Positions 7,989-16,829 of a stretch of 64,000 bases of DNA are shown here, in pieces; positions within the stretch are counted from its first letter, which is position 1, and each line of letters starts with the position of its first letter. This DNA comes from Faecalibacterium prausnitzii. GTDB taxonomy: Bacteria; Bacillota; Clostridia; Oscillospirales; Ruminococcaceae. Position numbers and translations under genes: made by a program. The notes under the pieces are model-generated. The model did no database searches. It saw only the letters and a list, made by a program, of their open reading frames with translations, and was not told the origin of the DNA. The stretch is from the NCBI RefSeq assembly GCF_003287495.1, contig NZ_PRLE01000007.1:62001-126000 (forward strand). Reading direction: 5' to 3'.

Positions 7989-8465
7989 ATGAAGAAATTC
8001 AAGATCAAGACCAATCTGGTCTCGGGCGTTATTATGGGAGTGGCCGCACTGCTCCTCATTATCCTGCTGCCCAGTCAGGTCCGCGTGCCGGCCTTTGATT
8101 CCGGTGCCCCCAGTCCCCGCATCATCCCCGGTATCTGCCTGGCGATTATGCTGGTTTCGTCCATCGCCCTCATCATCCAGAGCCTTGTCCTCAAGCAGGA
8201 AAAGATCGTGGAATTCGACTGGGCAAAAGAAAAGCCCGCCATCCTCCTCATTCTTGGCATGTGCGTGTATATCGGCCTGATGCTCTGCATTGGCTATGTG
8301 CTGGCGTCTCTGATCGTTTTCCCACTGGCGCTGTTCTACGTGGGCGAGCGCAAGCCCGGCCCCTACATCGTGGTTTTGGTTTCGGCCTTTGCCATCTTCC
8401 TGCTGTTCAAGAACGTCTTTAACATTTCGCTGCCCGCTCTGGGCCTGTTGGGAGGGATCATCTGA
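7989..8465 (+). CDS. tctB: TctB-type small membrane subunit
   Basis: A 158-residue protein with about four membrane helices, the usual size and shape of the small permease subunit of tripartite tricarboxylate transporters. Its first helix is 'VSGVIMGVAALLLIILL', and further hydrophobic blocks start near residues 47, 77 and 90. The start at 7989 is set by AAAGGAG at 7971-7977. The stop codon TGA shares its A with the ATG of tctA, so the two permease subunits are translationally coupled. The gene follows an intercistronic hairpin, which suggests lower expression than tctC. Confidence 0.88.
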   Translation: MKKFKIKTNLVSGVIMGVAALLLIILLPSQVRVPAFDSGAPSPRIIPGICLAIMLVSSIALIIQSLVLKQEKIVEFDWAKEKPAILLILGMCVYIGLMLCIGYVLASLIVFPLALFYVGERKPGPYIVVLVSAFAIFLLFKNVFNISLPALGLLGGII

Positions 8466-10015
8466 TGTCGGATTTTGCATTGATTTCGCAGGCTATCCCG
8501 CAGGTGTTCACTGTTTACAACATGCTGCTCATCTTCGGCGGCCTGATCCTGGGCATGGTCATTGGCTGTGTGCCCGGCCTGAGCGTTACCCTGGGCATCA
8601 TCCTGATGCTGCCCCTGACCTATACGTTCGATGACCCGGCTTCCGCCATCATCCTGCTGCTGGCCGTTTACGTCGGCGGCATGTACGGCGGCTCCATTTC
8701 CGCCATTACCCTGAACACCCCGGGCACCAACTCCGCCATCGCCACCACCTTCGATGGCTACCCTCTGGCGAAAAAGGGCAAGGTCAAAAAAGCTCTGGAT
8801 ACCTCGCTGTTCGCTTCCGTGTTCGGCGGCCTGTTCTCGGCAGTGTTGCTGCTGCTTTGCGCTTCCCTTATCACCAAGCTGGTGGCAAACTTCACCTCCG
8901 TGGAGTACTTCTCCCTGGGCATCATGGGCATCAGCCTGATCGCCGGTGTTTCCGGCAGCAGCCTGCCCAAGAGCCTCATCTCTGGTATGATCGGCCTGCT
9001 GATGGCCTGCATCGGTATGGATGCCGTCACCGGCGTCACCCGCTTCTCCTTTGGCTCGGCAACTCTGAAATACGGCATTGATATGCTGCCCGCCATGATC
9101 GCTCTTATCGCTCTGACCCAGGTGGTGCAGAAACTGCGTGATTTCAAAGTCGCCGGCGGCAAGCTGGACGACGCCCGCAAGATCGACAAGCAGGGCATCA
9201 CCAAGAAAGAAATGGTCAGCATCCTGCCCGCCTGCCTGCGTTCTTCCACGATCGCAAGCGTTCTGGGCGCAATGCCCGGTGTCGGCGGCGGTGTGGCACA
9301 GTTCCTCTGCTACAACGAGGTTCGCCGCACTTCCAAGCACCCCGAAGAGTTCGGCAAAGGCTGCCTGGAGGGCATCGCTGCCGCCGAATCTTCCAACAAC
9401 GCGGTCGTTGGCTCCGCTATGATCCCTCTGCTGACGCTGGGCATCCCCGGTGATGGCGTTACCGCTCTGCTGCTGGGCGCGTTCGTGCTCCACGGCATCC
9501 AGCCCGGCCCCACCATGTTCACCAAGCAGGGCGTCATGGCCTATACCATTATCATCGGCTGCCTGGTCGCTAATGTGTTGCTGGCTCCTCTGGGCCTTGG
9601 CATGACCCGTCTGGTGGCCAAAATCGTGCAGGTGCGCTACACCTATCTGGCTCCCGTCATCATCATGTTCTGCTTTGCAGGTGCATTTGCAGCCACCGGC
9701 AACACCAAAGAGCTGATCATCTGCGCAGGCATCCTGATCTTCAGCTACATCCTGACGGTTCTGGACATTGATAACACCCCGCTGATGCTGGGCATGATCC
9801 TGGAAGACATCATGGAGCAGAACTTTGTCACCGCTTCCATGAGCTATGACCGCAACTACAGCATCTTCATTACCCGCCCCATCTCCGCAGTCATCCTCAT
9901 CATCACCGTGGTACTGCTGGTCTCCATGATCCGGGTCAACCGCCGTGTGGCCAAGCTGAACGAGCAGCAGGAGGCCCAGATGGCCGCCGAGCACGCAAAG
10001 ATGGAGAACGCATAA
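8465..10015 (+). CDS. tctA: TctA-type large membrane subunit
   Basis: A 516-residue polytopic protein with the family's characteristic N-terminal region: 'GLILGMVIGCVPGLS', then 'MYGGSISAITLNTPGT', a motif typical of TctA. About eleven to twelve membrane helices are visible. It forms the transport channel with TctB and takes ligand from the TctC lipoprotein, driven by an ion gradient. It is the last gene of the sulfoquinovose operon and is followed by a strong terminator at 10056. Because the glycosidase is cytoplasmic, this transporter is the best candidate to import intact sulfoquinovosyl glycerol or SQ. Confidence 0.92.
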   Translation: MSDFALISQAIPQVFTVYNMLLIFGGLILGMVIGCVPGLSVTLGIILMLPLTYTFDDPASAIILLLAVYVGGMYGGSISAITLNTPGTNSAIATTFDGYPLAKKGKVKKALDTSLFASVFGGLFSAVLLLLCASLITKLVANFTSVEYFSLGIMGISLIAGVSGSSLPKSLISGMIGLLMACIGMDAVTGVTRFSFGSATLKYGIDMLPAMIALIALTQVVQKLRDFKVAGGKLDDARKIDKQGITKKEMVSILPACLRSSTIASVLGAMPGVGGGVAQFLCYNEVRRTSKHPEEFGKGCLEGIAAAESSNNAVVGSAMIPLLTLGIPGDGVTALLLGAFVLHGIQPGPTMFTKQGVMAYTIIIGCLVANVLLAPLGLGMTRLVAKIVQVRYTYLAPVIIMFCFAGAFAATGNTKELIICAGILIFSYILTVLDIDNTPLMLGMILEDIMEQNFVTASMSYDRNYSIFITRPISAVILIITVVLLVSMIRVNRRVAKLNEQQEAQMAAEHAKMENA

Positions 10016-10055
10016 GCAAATCTTAACATACGACAATTTCTCTCTCCTTCCATTG

Positions 10056-10090
10056 GCGGGGCCGGGAACGCGCCCGGTCCCGCATTTTTT
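10056..10090 (+). terminator. Rho-independent terminator after tctA
   Basis: An 11-bp GC-rich stem (10056-10066 with 10073-10083, one wobble pair) is followed by six T bases. It closes the first operon, so the next gene depends on read-through or on an unrecognised promoter. Confidence 0.85.
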
Positions 10091-10157
10091 GGGAGAGAAC
10101 ATCAAAAACAAAACCAGAAATTAAGAGAGTAAAAAGCAATAAAAGGAGTAATTGATT

Positions 10158-11498
10158 ATGAGTTTTCAGGTAGCTTATGTGCCCATCGGTGTTGGTACGT
10201 TCCATCTGGAGAGTGCACAGGATCAGTTTGAAAAATCCATTGCCATGCTCAAGGGCCTGAATGCGGACTGCACCGTGCCCGAGAAAATGCTGCTGACCAT
10301 CAACGATCTAGACGCATACCTCGATACCCTCAACCCCGACCTCATCGTGCTGCAGAACATCACCTTTGCCAACGCCGCTTACGCCAGCGAGGTGCTCAAG
10401 CGCTTTGCCTGCCCCATTGTGCTGTGGACCCTGCGGGAGCCGGTCATCGACGGTACCCGCCTGCGCCTCAACAGCCTGACGGGCGCTTACTCCGCCGGCA
10501 ACGCCATCACGGCGTTCCGGGGCGAGGGCAAGTTTGAGTATATCTTTGGTGCCCCCGGCGAGGCCGAAGTGGATCGGGAAGTGGGCGCTGCCATCCGTGC
10601 CGCCAAGGTCAAGTACGACCTGCGCCGCCTCAAGATGATCTCCATTGGCCACACGCCCCAGGGCTTCGGCTTTGGCCGCGCGCTGGACGCTGAGATGATG
10701 AGCACCTTTGGCACCACGCTGGATTCCATCGAGGCCCGTGAGCTCATCAACAAGGCCAAGGGTTACACCGAGGAGGAGCTGGCCGACGAGCTGGCTGAGG
10801 CCCGCAAGACCATTGTTGGCCTGGAGGCCATCCCGGAAAACAACGTGGTCAACTTTGCCCGCCTCTATAAGGCTTATAAGAGCTATGTGGGCGAGAACCA
10901 CATCGGGGCCCTCTGCTCCCGCTGCTGGCCGGATTTCTTCACCGAGTTTGGTACCCCCGTGTGCAGTGTGCTCTCCCTGCTCAACGCCAACGGCGTTTCC
11001 GCCAGCTGCGAGTCCGACGCCTACGGCGCCCTCTCCATGTTCATTGGCAGCGACCTGACCAGCCGTTCCTGCTTCTTCGGCGACCCCGTCTCCATGAACG
11101 AGAAAGAGGGGACCATCACGTTCTGGCACTGCGGCATGGCTGCCTGTGACCTGGCCCGCAAGGATACCGGCGCGCAGGTGGGTGTCCACCCCAACCGCAA
11201 GATCGGCCCCGTTATGGACTTTGGCTGTGAGGCCTGTGAGCATGTCACCATCTTCCGTGTGGGCCGCAAGCCGGACGGCAGTTTCCGCTTCTTCATCGCG
11301 GAGGGTTCCGCACTGGACAAGCCCAAGCAGTTCAACGGTACCTCCGTGGTCGTCAAGACCGTGGAAAGCGCCAAGGATGTCGTCTATGGCACCGTCAAGG
11401 GCGGCTGGGAGCCCCACTTTGTGGTGGTGTACGGCCAGGTGGCCAACGAGCTGGAAAAGCTGGGCAACATGCTGGGCGTGGAAGTCTGCAAATTCTGA
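10158..11498 (+). CDS. L-fucose/L-arabinose isomerase-like protein
   Basis: A 446-residue protein with the two-domain fold of the fucose isomerase superfamily. The N-terminal domain has 'LIVLQNITFANAAYASEVL' and 'CPIVLWTLREP'. The C-terminal half has the catalytic-type elements 'CSRCWPDF', 'CESDAYGALSMF' and 'TFWHCGMAA', where Glu, Asp and His would hold the metal. AGGAG at 10144-10148 sets ATG 10158. The bases TAATTGATTA just before the start match part of the operator at 1452. It lies inside the sulfoquinovose island but apart from the first operon. It may isomerise a second sugar or act on an SQ analogue; the exact substrate is unknown. True L-fucose isomerases are longer, so I do not call it FucI. 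Confidence 0.75.
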   Translation: MSFQVAYVPIGVGTFHLESAQDQFEKSIAMLKGLNADCTVPEKMLLTINDLDAYLDTLNPDLIVLQNITFANAAYASEVLKRFACPIVLWTLREPVIDGTRLRLNSLTGAYSAGNAITAFRGEGKFEYIFGAPGEAEVDREVGAAIRAAKVKYDLRRLKMISIGHTPQGFGFGRALDAEMMSTFGTTLDSIEARELINKAKGYTEEELADELAEARKTIVGLEAIPENNVVNFARLYKAYKSYVGENHIGALCSRCWPDFFTEFGTPVCSVLSLLNANGVSASCESDAYGALSMFIGSDLTSRSCFFGDPVSMNEKEGTITFWHCGMAACDLARKDTGAQVGVHPNRKIGPVMDFGCEACEHVTIFRVGRKPDGSFRFFIAEGSALDKPKQFNGTSVVVKTVESAKDVVYGTVKGGWEPHFVVVYGQVANELEKLGNMLGVEVCKF

Positions 11499-11543
11499 AA
11501 TCCTAAAACAGAAAACAATCGCCTTGAAATAAGCAACTTTCTC

Positions 11544-11572
11544 TTGCTACTATGAAAAACACGGAGTATACT
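11544..11572 (+). promoter_or_regulatory. Promoter of the ROK regulator
   Basis: TTGCTA at 11544-11549 and TATACT at 11567-11572 are 17 bases apart. The tandem repeat begins at the end of the -10 box, a position suited to autorepression. Confidence 0.6.
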
Positions 11573-11636
11573 TGATTTAAGTAAATTTAAGCAACTGAGA
11601 ATGCTTGATTTAAGTGAATTTAAGGAACGGAGAATG
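11571..11636. repeat. Tandem 33-bp direct repeats, likely operators of the ROK repressor
   Basis: Units 11571-11603 and 11604-11636 differ at only a few bases. Each carries CTTGATTTAAGT, then a TTTAAG arm, so each unit is itself partly palindromic. They lie between the -10 box and the start codon of the ROK gene. The TTGATT...AA theme resembles the operator palindrome at 1452-1476, which links the repressor to the sulfoquinovose operon. Confidence 0.7.
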
Positions 11637-11668
11637 CTTGCCAGATGTACAGGGAAAGAGGTGTGGAG

Positions 11669-12877
11669 ATGGCATACAGCGGCCTGAACCTCGGAAACGT
11701 CAAAAACCAGAACCGCAGCTCCATTTTAAAGCTGCTGAACGACCACGGCCCCATGCCGCGCAAGGATCTTTCGGCCCGGCTGGGCCTGACCCCGGCTAGC
11801 CTGACTACCCTGTGCGGAGAGCTGCTGGCCCAGAACATTCTGTTTGAGCTGGGCGAGGTACAGCAGGAGGATAAACGCGCCGGGCGGCGCAAGATCCTGC
11901 TGGGCATCAATTACGCCTACCGCCATGTCCTCTCCATCAGCATCGAGGCCCCCGCCACCAGTGTCACCCTGTGTGACCTGCGGGGAGAGCACTGCATCAC
12001 CCGCCGTATCCCCACGGATACCAGCGTGGAGCCGGAGTTGTTTTTAAAGCGGGTGGCCAATGTGGGCAAAGCCCTGCTCTGGGAAAACAGCATCGGCAGG
12101 GAAGAGCTGCTGGGGGCGGGCGTTTCGGTGCCCGGCCCGGTGGACCGGGAAAAGGGCGTCAGCACCCACGCTTACCGCGTCTGGGATCAGCCCGTGCAGG
12201 TAACTGCCCCGCTGGCTGAGGCACTGGAGTGTACCGTGCTGCTGGAAAACAACGTCAAGGCCTTTGCCCAGGCCGAGCTGACTTATGGCCTGGGGCGGAC
12301 GGAGGAAAACCTGCTGCTGCTCAAATGGGGCCCCGGCGTGGGCTCCGCCATCATTGCGCAGGGCCGTATCTATGAGAGCCGGATGTACAAATCGGCGGAG
12401 ATCGGCCATGTGCGGGTGGAAAAGAACGGCAGGCTCTGCCGCTGCGGGCGGCACGGCTGCCTGGAAACGCGGGTGGCCAGCCACCCCATTGCCCGCCATC
12501 TGCGGCAGGTGTGCAGCCCGGAAACGACCCCGCTGCTGTGGGCTGCCGTGGGCGGCAGGCCCGAGAACATTACCGTGCACAATCTGGACACCCTCGCCGC
12601 GCTGGACGAACCGGCCATGTGGGAGGCGCTGGATGCGGACATTGAGGTGCTGGCCGATGTGGTGGGCGGCTGCCTGACCATGCTCACGCCGGATCATCTG
12701 ATCCTGTACGGGTATATGTTCAAGCTGCCGCACTTCCGGGAAAAATTCCTCGCCGCCTGCAAGCGGTACGACCCCGCCTACGACGAAAATTATATCCGTG
12801 TCTCAGAACTGGCTGAAAAGCTGGAATACATCGGGCCGCTGGCGGTTGTGACCAACGAGCTGTTTTATCAGGGCTGA
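11669..12877 (+). CDS. ROK-family transcriptional repressor
   Basis: A 402-residue protein with an N-terminal winged helix-turn-helix (residues about 10-65, including 'NRSSILKLLN' and 'PMPRKDLSARLGLTPASL') and a C-terminal sugar-kinase-like ROK domain. The ROK zinc site is visible as 'EIGHVRV' followed by 'CRCGRHGCLE'. Such proteins release DNA on binding a sugar or sugar phosphate. The gene is preceded by tandem operator-like repeats and lies in the middle of the sulfoquinovose genes, so it is the likely specific repressor. I place the start at ATG 11669, after GAGG at 11659-11662; an in-frame ATG at 11645 would add eight residues. The inducer (SQ, sulfofructose or another sugar) cannot be read from sequence. 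Confidence 0.88.
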   Translation: MAYSGLNLGNVKNQNRSSILKLLNDHGPMPRKDLSARLGLTPASLTTLCGELLAQNILFELGEVQQEDKRAGRRKILLGINYAYRHVLSISIEAPATSVTLCDLRGEHCITRRIPTDTSVEPELFLKRVANVGKALLWENSIGREELLGAGVSVPGPVDREKGVSTHAYRVWDQPVQVTAPLAEALECTVLLENNVKAFAQAELTYGLGRTEENLLLLKWGPGVGSAIIAQGRIYESRMYKSAEIGHVRVEKNGRLCRCGRHGCLETRVASHPIARHLRQVCSPETTPLLWAAVGGRPENITVHNLDTLAALDEPAMWEALDADIEVLADVVGGCLTMLTPDHLILYGYMFKLPHFREKFLAACKRYDPAYDENYIRVSELAEKLEYIGPLAVVTNELFYQG

Positions 12878-14503
<1,626 letters not shown>

Positions 14504-14504
14504 C

Positions 14505-15632
14505 ATGGACCGTGCAGAAGACGGACGCCTCCGGTTTTTCTCGGAGCTGTCGGAGCACCAGATCTCAGCCGATGAGTTTTTCAACGTGGTCCTGCTGGAC
14601 TCGCTGGCCCGGAATTTCGGGCTGCAAAATGTGCTCATCTCCTACTTTGATCCGCAGGGCAATTTCCTCTCCTGGACCCACCGCAACGGGGTGCTGGCCG
14701 ATTGCGAGGAGCACCCTTACCGCCGCTGCCAGCCGGCCGACGTGGTGCGCCAGACGCTGTACCGGGAGGCCGTGCAGGATAAACTGACCTACAACAACGT
14801 CACGCCCCGGCTCTACCACTCCACCAAACTCATCCCGCCGGAGGATTATGAGCAGAGCAGCTATGTGCGTTTTCTCGAAGAAAATTTTGGGGCCCTCTAC
14901 AGCGTGACCATGGCCTTTGGCATCAACGCGTATATTCAGGTGGCGTTTTTCAAGAGCCGGGAAGAGGGCGATTTCACGCCCGAGGAGCTGAGCCAGCTGG
15001 AACAGATTTACGTTTACATCGCCAACGATTACAAAAACTTCAAGAAATACGAGCAGGCCAAGATCATCTCCAACATCCAGAGCGAGATCATCCTCTCGGG
15101 GGAAAAAGCCTATCTCGTCACGGACGATTTCATGCACATCATGAGCTGCAACCACGCGGCAAAGGTCTGCCTGGATGATATCCTGGGCGGGGCTGCCGAT
15201 GGGTTGGATGGAAGCAGGCCCTGCAGCTGGCTCCCGTTTTTGCTGGGCAGTGAGCTGGGCCACGCCGAAAACCGGGTGCAGACCCGGGTCATCCGGGACT
15301 ATATTTTCAAAATTTACACCTACGACCAGCGCTATTCCAACGGCATTGTGGACCGCTACCACTGGATCACCATTGCCCGGGCGGAGCAGCCTGCGGCAGC
15401 TGGCAAAAACAGCGAGGCCCTGCCCGCGGGCACCGGACAGCCCCTGACCAAAGCGGAGCTGCGGGTGGCCCGCCTGCTGGCCAAGGGCCTGACCTATCAG
15501 GCGGTGGCGGATAAGCTGGTGGTGAGCTACCACACCGTGAAGAAACATGTGCAGAATATCTACCTCAAGTGCGGGGTGAACTCCCGGTTCCAGCTCTACC
15601 GCTGGATGGAACAGAACGATCCGAAAAAGTGA
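14505..15632 (+). CDS. LuxR-type transcriptional regulator with an N-terminal sensor region
   Basis: A 375-residue protein. The C-terminal 65 residues form a LuxR/GerE helix-turn-helix ('LTKAELRVARLLAKGLTY' followed by 'VSYHTVKKHVQNIY'). The preceding 300 residues have no receiver phosphorylation site. They look like a GAF/PAS-like sensor that I cannot place. The start codon is one base after the glpK stop, so the regulator is translated with the kinase. The next transcript begins with a palindrome at 15722 and contains the glycyl radical enzymes, so this regulator may control that operon in response to glycerol or a sulfonate. It could also be a repressor or act on glpK itself. Confidence 0.82.
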   Translation: MDRAEDGRLRFFSELSEHQISADEFFNVVLLDSLARNFGLQNVLISYFDPQGNFLSWTHRNGVLADCEEHPYRRCQPADVVRQTLYREAVQDKLTYNNVTPRLYHSTKLIPPEDYEQSSYVRFLEENFGALYSVTMAFGINAYIQVAFFKSREEGDFTPEELSQLEQIYVYIANDYKNFKKYEQAKIISNIQSEIILSGEKAYLVTDDFMHIMSCNHAAKVCLDDILGGAADGLDGSRPCSWLPFLLGSELGHAENRVQTRVIRDYIFKIYTYDQRYSNGIVDRYHWITIARAEQPAAAGKNSEALPAGTGQPLTKAELRVARLLAKGLTYQAVADKLVVSYHTVKKHVQNIYLKCGVNSRFQLYRWMEQNDPKK

Positions 15633-15661
15633 CTCCTGAGACAGAAAAGAAGATCTCCCGT

Positions 15662-15710
15662 AAAATGCTGGGTGGAGCGCCGGAAACGGCTGCTCTGCCC
15701 GGCATTTTTT
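15662..15710 (+). terminator. Rho-independent terminator after the LuxR-type gene
   Basis: AAATGCTGGG... (from 15663) pairs, with wobble pairs, with ...CCCGGCATT, ending at 15706. The hairpin is long, has an inner stem, and is followed by a run of T. It ends the glpK-regulator transcript. Confidence 0.85.
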
Positions 15711-15721
15711 GTGCCATAAAA

Positions 15722-15739
15722 ATAGGGAATGTTCCCTAT
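15722..15739. promoter_or_regulatory. Perfect 18-bp palindrome upstream of the glycyl radical operon
   Basis: ATAGGGAA-TG-TTCCCTAT is a perfect palindrome overlapping a TATATAAAA stretch that could be the -10 region (TATAAA at 15739-15744). No good -35 box is visible, so the promoter may need an activator, or the palindrome may be a repressor site over the core promoter. The LuxR-type protein encoded just upstream is the natural candidate to bind it. Confidence 0.6.
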
Positions 15740-15838
15740 ATAAAATCAGCCTGTTGTCCACTGTTTCTGAGAGGCGGCATCTGTTAGAATCAAGCCAGAA
15801 ACGATCAGAGAAATAAACTGGGAAAGGAGGCTGGCAAT

Positions 15839-16804
15839 GTGACGGAAACGGGCATCGTGTTCAACGTCCAGCGTTTTACCATTCACGACGGCCCCGGGAT
15901 GCGGACGGAGTTCTTTTTAAAGGGCTGCCCGCTGCGGTGCCAGTGGTGCTCCAACCCCGAAAGCTGGGCCCCGCAGCCCCAGGTGGGGGTTTACCGGACC
16001 AAATGCATCGGCCGCAAAGTCTGCGGCGGGTGTGAGGACAGCTGCCCGGAGGGAGACATCTTCCGCTTTACGGCGGGCAAGCTGGCGGGCATTGACCGGA
16101 CAAAATGCACGGACTGCCTGGCCTGCTACGAGGAATGCCCCTCCGACGCGCTCAAGCAGTGGGGCAGGCAGATGACGGTGGAGGAGTGCATGGAACTCAT
16201 CCGCCGGGATCAAGGCTACTACGAGCGCTCGGGCGGCGGCGTGACCGTCTCGGGCGGGGACCCGCTGGTCCAGAGCGATTTTGTGGAGGCCCTCTTCCGC
16301 GCCTGCAAGGCGGAGGGCTACCACACCTGCTGTGAGTCCACGTTCTGTGCCAGCTGGTCGGAGGTGGAAAAGGTTCTGCCCTATACCGACCTCATCATCT
16401 CGGACCTCAAGCTGATGGATTCTGCCCTCCACCGCCAGTATACCGGGGTGGGCAACGAACTCATTCTGCAAAACCTCCGCCGCCTGGCACAGGAGGGGCG
16501 GGAGCTCATCCTCCGCATCCCGGTCATCCCGGGGGTCAACGATGGGCGGCAGAACATCGAGGCCAGTGCGGATTTTATCCTCAGACAGCTGGGCGGGCAG
16601 GTGCGAACCCTGCAGCTTTTGAGTTTTATGCGGCTGGGCGAGGAAAAATACAAATCACTGGGGATCCCGTATCAGATGGAAGCTGTGCGCCTGCAGCGCC
16701 GGGCGTTCCAGCGGCGGGTAGAAGAAATTGCAAGGTATTTCAACAGCCGGGGCATCCACTGCCTCGTAGGCACCAAAGAAAAAGAAGAGAGTCAACCGGA
16801 ATAA
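15839..16804 (+). CDS. Glycyl radical enzyme activating enzyme (radical SAM)
   Basis: A 321-residue radical SAM activase. 'CPLRCQWC' near residue 31 is the CxxxCxxC site for the SAM cluster. Two further four-cysteine ferredoxin-type clusters follow ('CIGRKVCGGCEDSCPEG' and 'CTDCLACYEECPSD'), as in activases of dehydratase-type glycyl radical enzymes and not in the pyruvate formate-lyase activase. 'GGGVTVSGGDPL' is the SAM-binding Gly motif. It installs the glycyl radical on the enzyme encoded next. The start is GTG 15839, 8 bases after AAAGGAGG; the overlapping ATG at 15837 is followed directly by a stop codon. Oxygen sensitivity is expected. Confidence 0.95.
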   Translation: MTETGIVFNVQRFTIHDGPGMRTEFFLKGCPLRCQWCSNPESWAPQPQVGVYRTKCIGRKVCGGCEDSCPEGDIFRFTAGKLAGIDRTKCTDCLACYEECPSDALKQWGRQMTVEECMELIRRDQGYYERSGGGVTVSGGDPLVQSDFVEALFRACKAEGYHTCCESTFCASWSEVEKVLPYTDLIISDLKLMDSALHRQYTGVGNELILQNLRRLAQEGRELILRIPVIPGVNDGRQNIEASADFILRQLGGQVRTLQLLSFMRLGEEKYKSLGIPYQMEAVRLQRRAFQRRVEEIARYFNSRGIHCLVGTKEKEESQPE

Positions 16805-16829
16805 ATCATCACACCAAGGAGGAACATCC

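Noticed and set aside
10158-11498. Calling the isomerase-like gene L-fucose isomerase
   Set aside because: It is about 140 residues shorter than FucI and there are no fucose kinase, aldolase or permease genes nearby.
11571-11636. CRISPR-like repeat
   Set aside because: Only two directly adjoining copies without spacers; better explained as operators.
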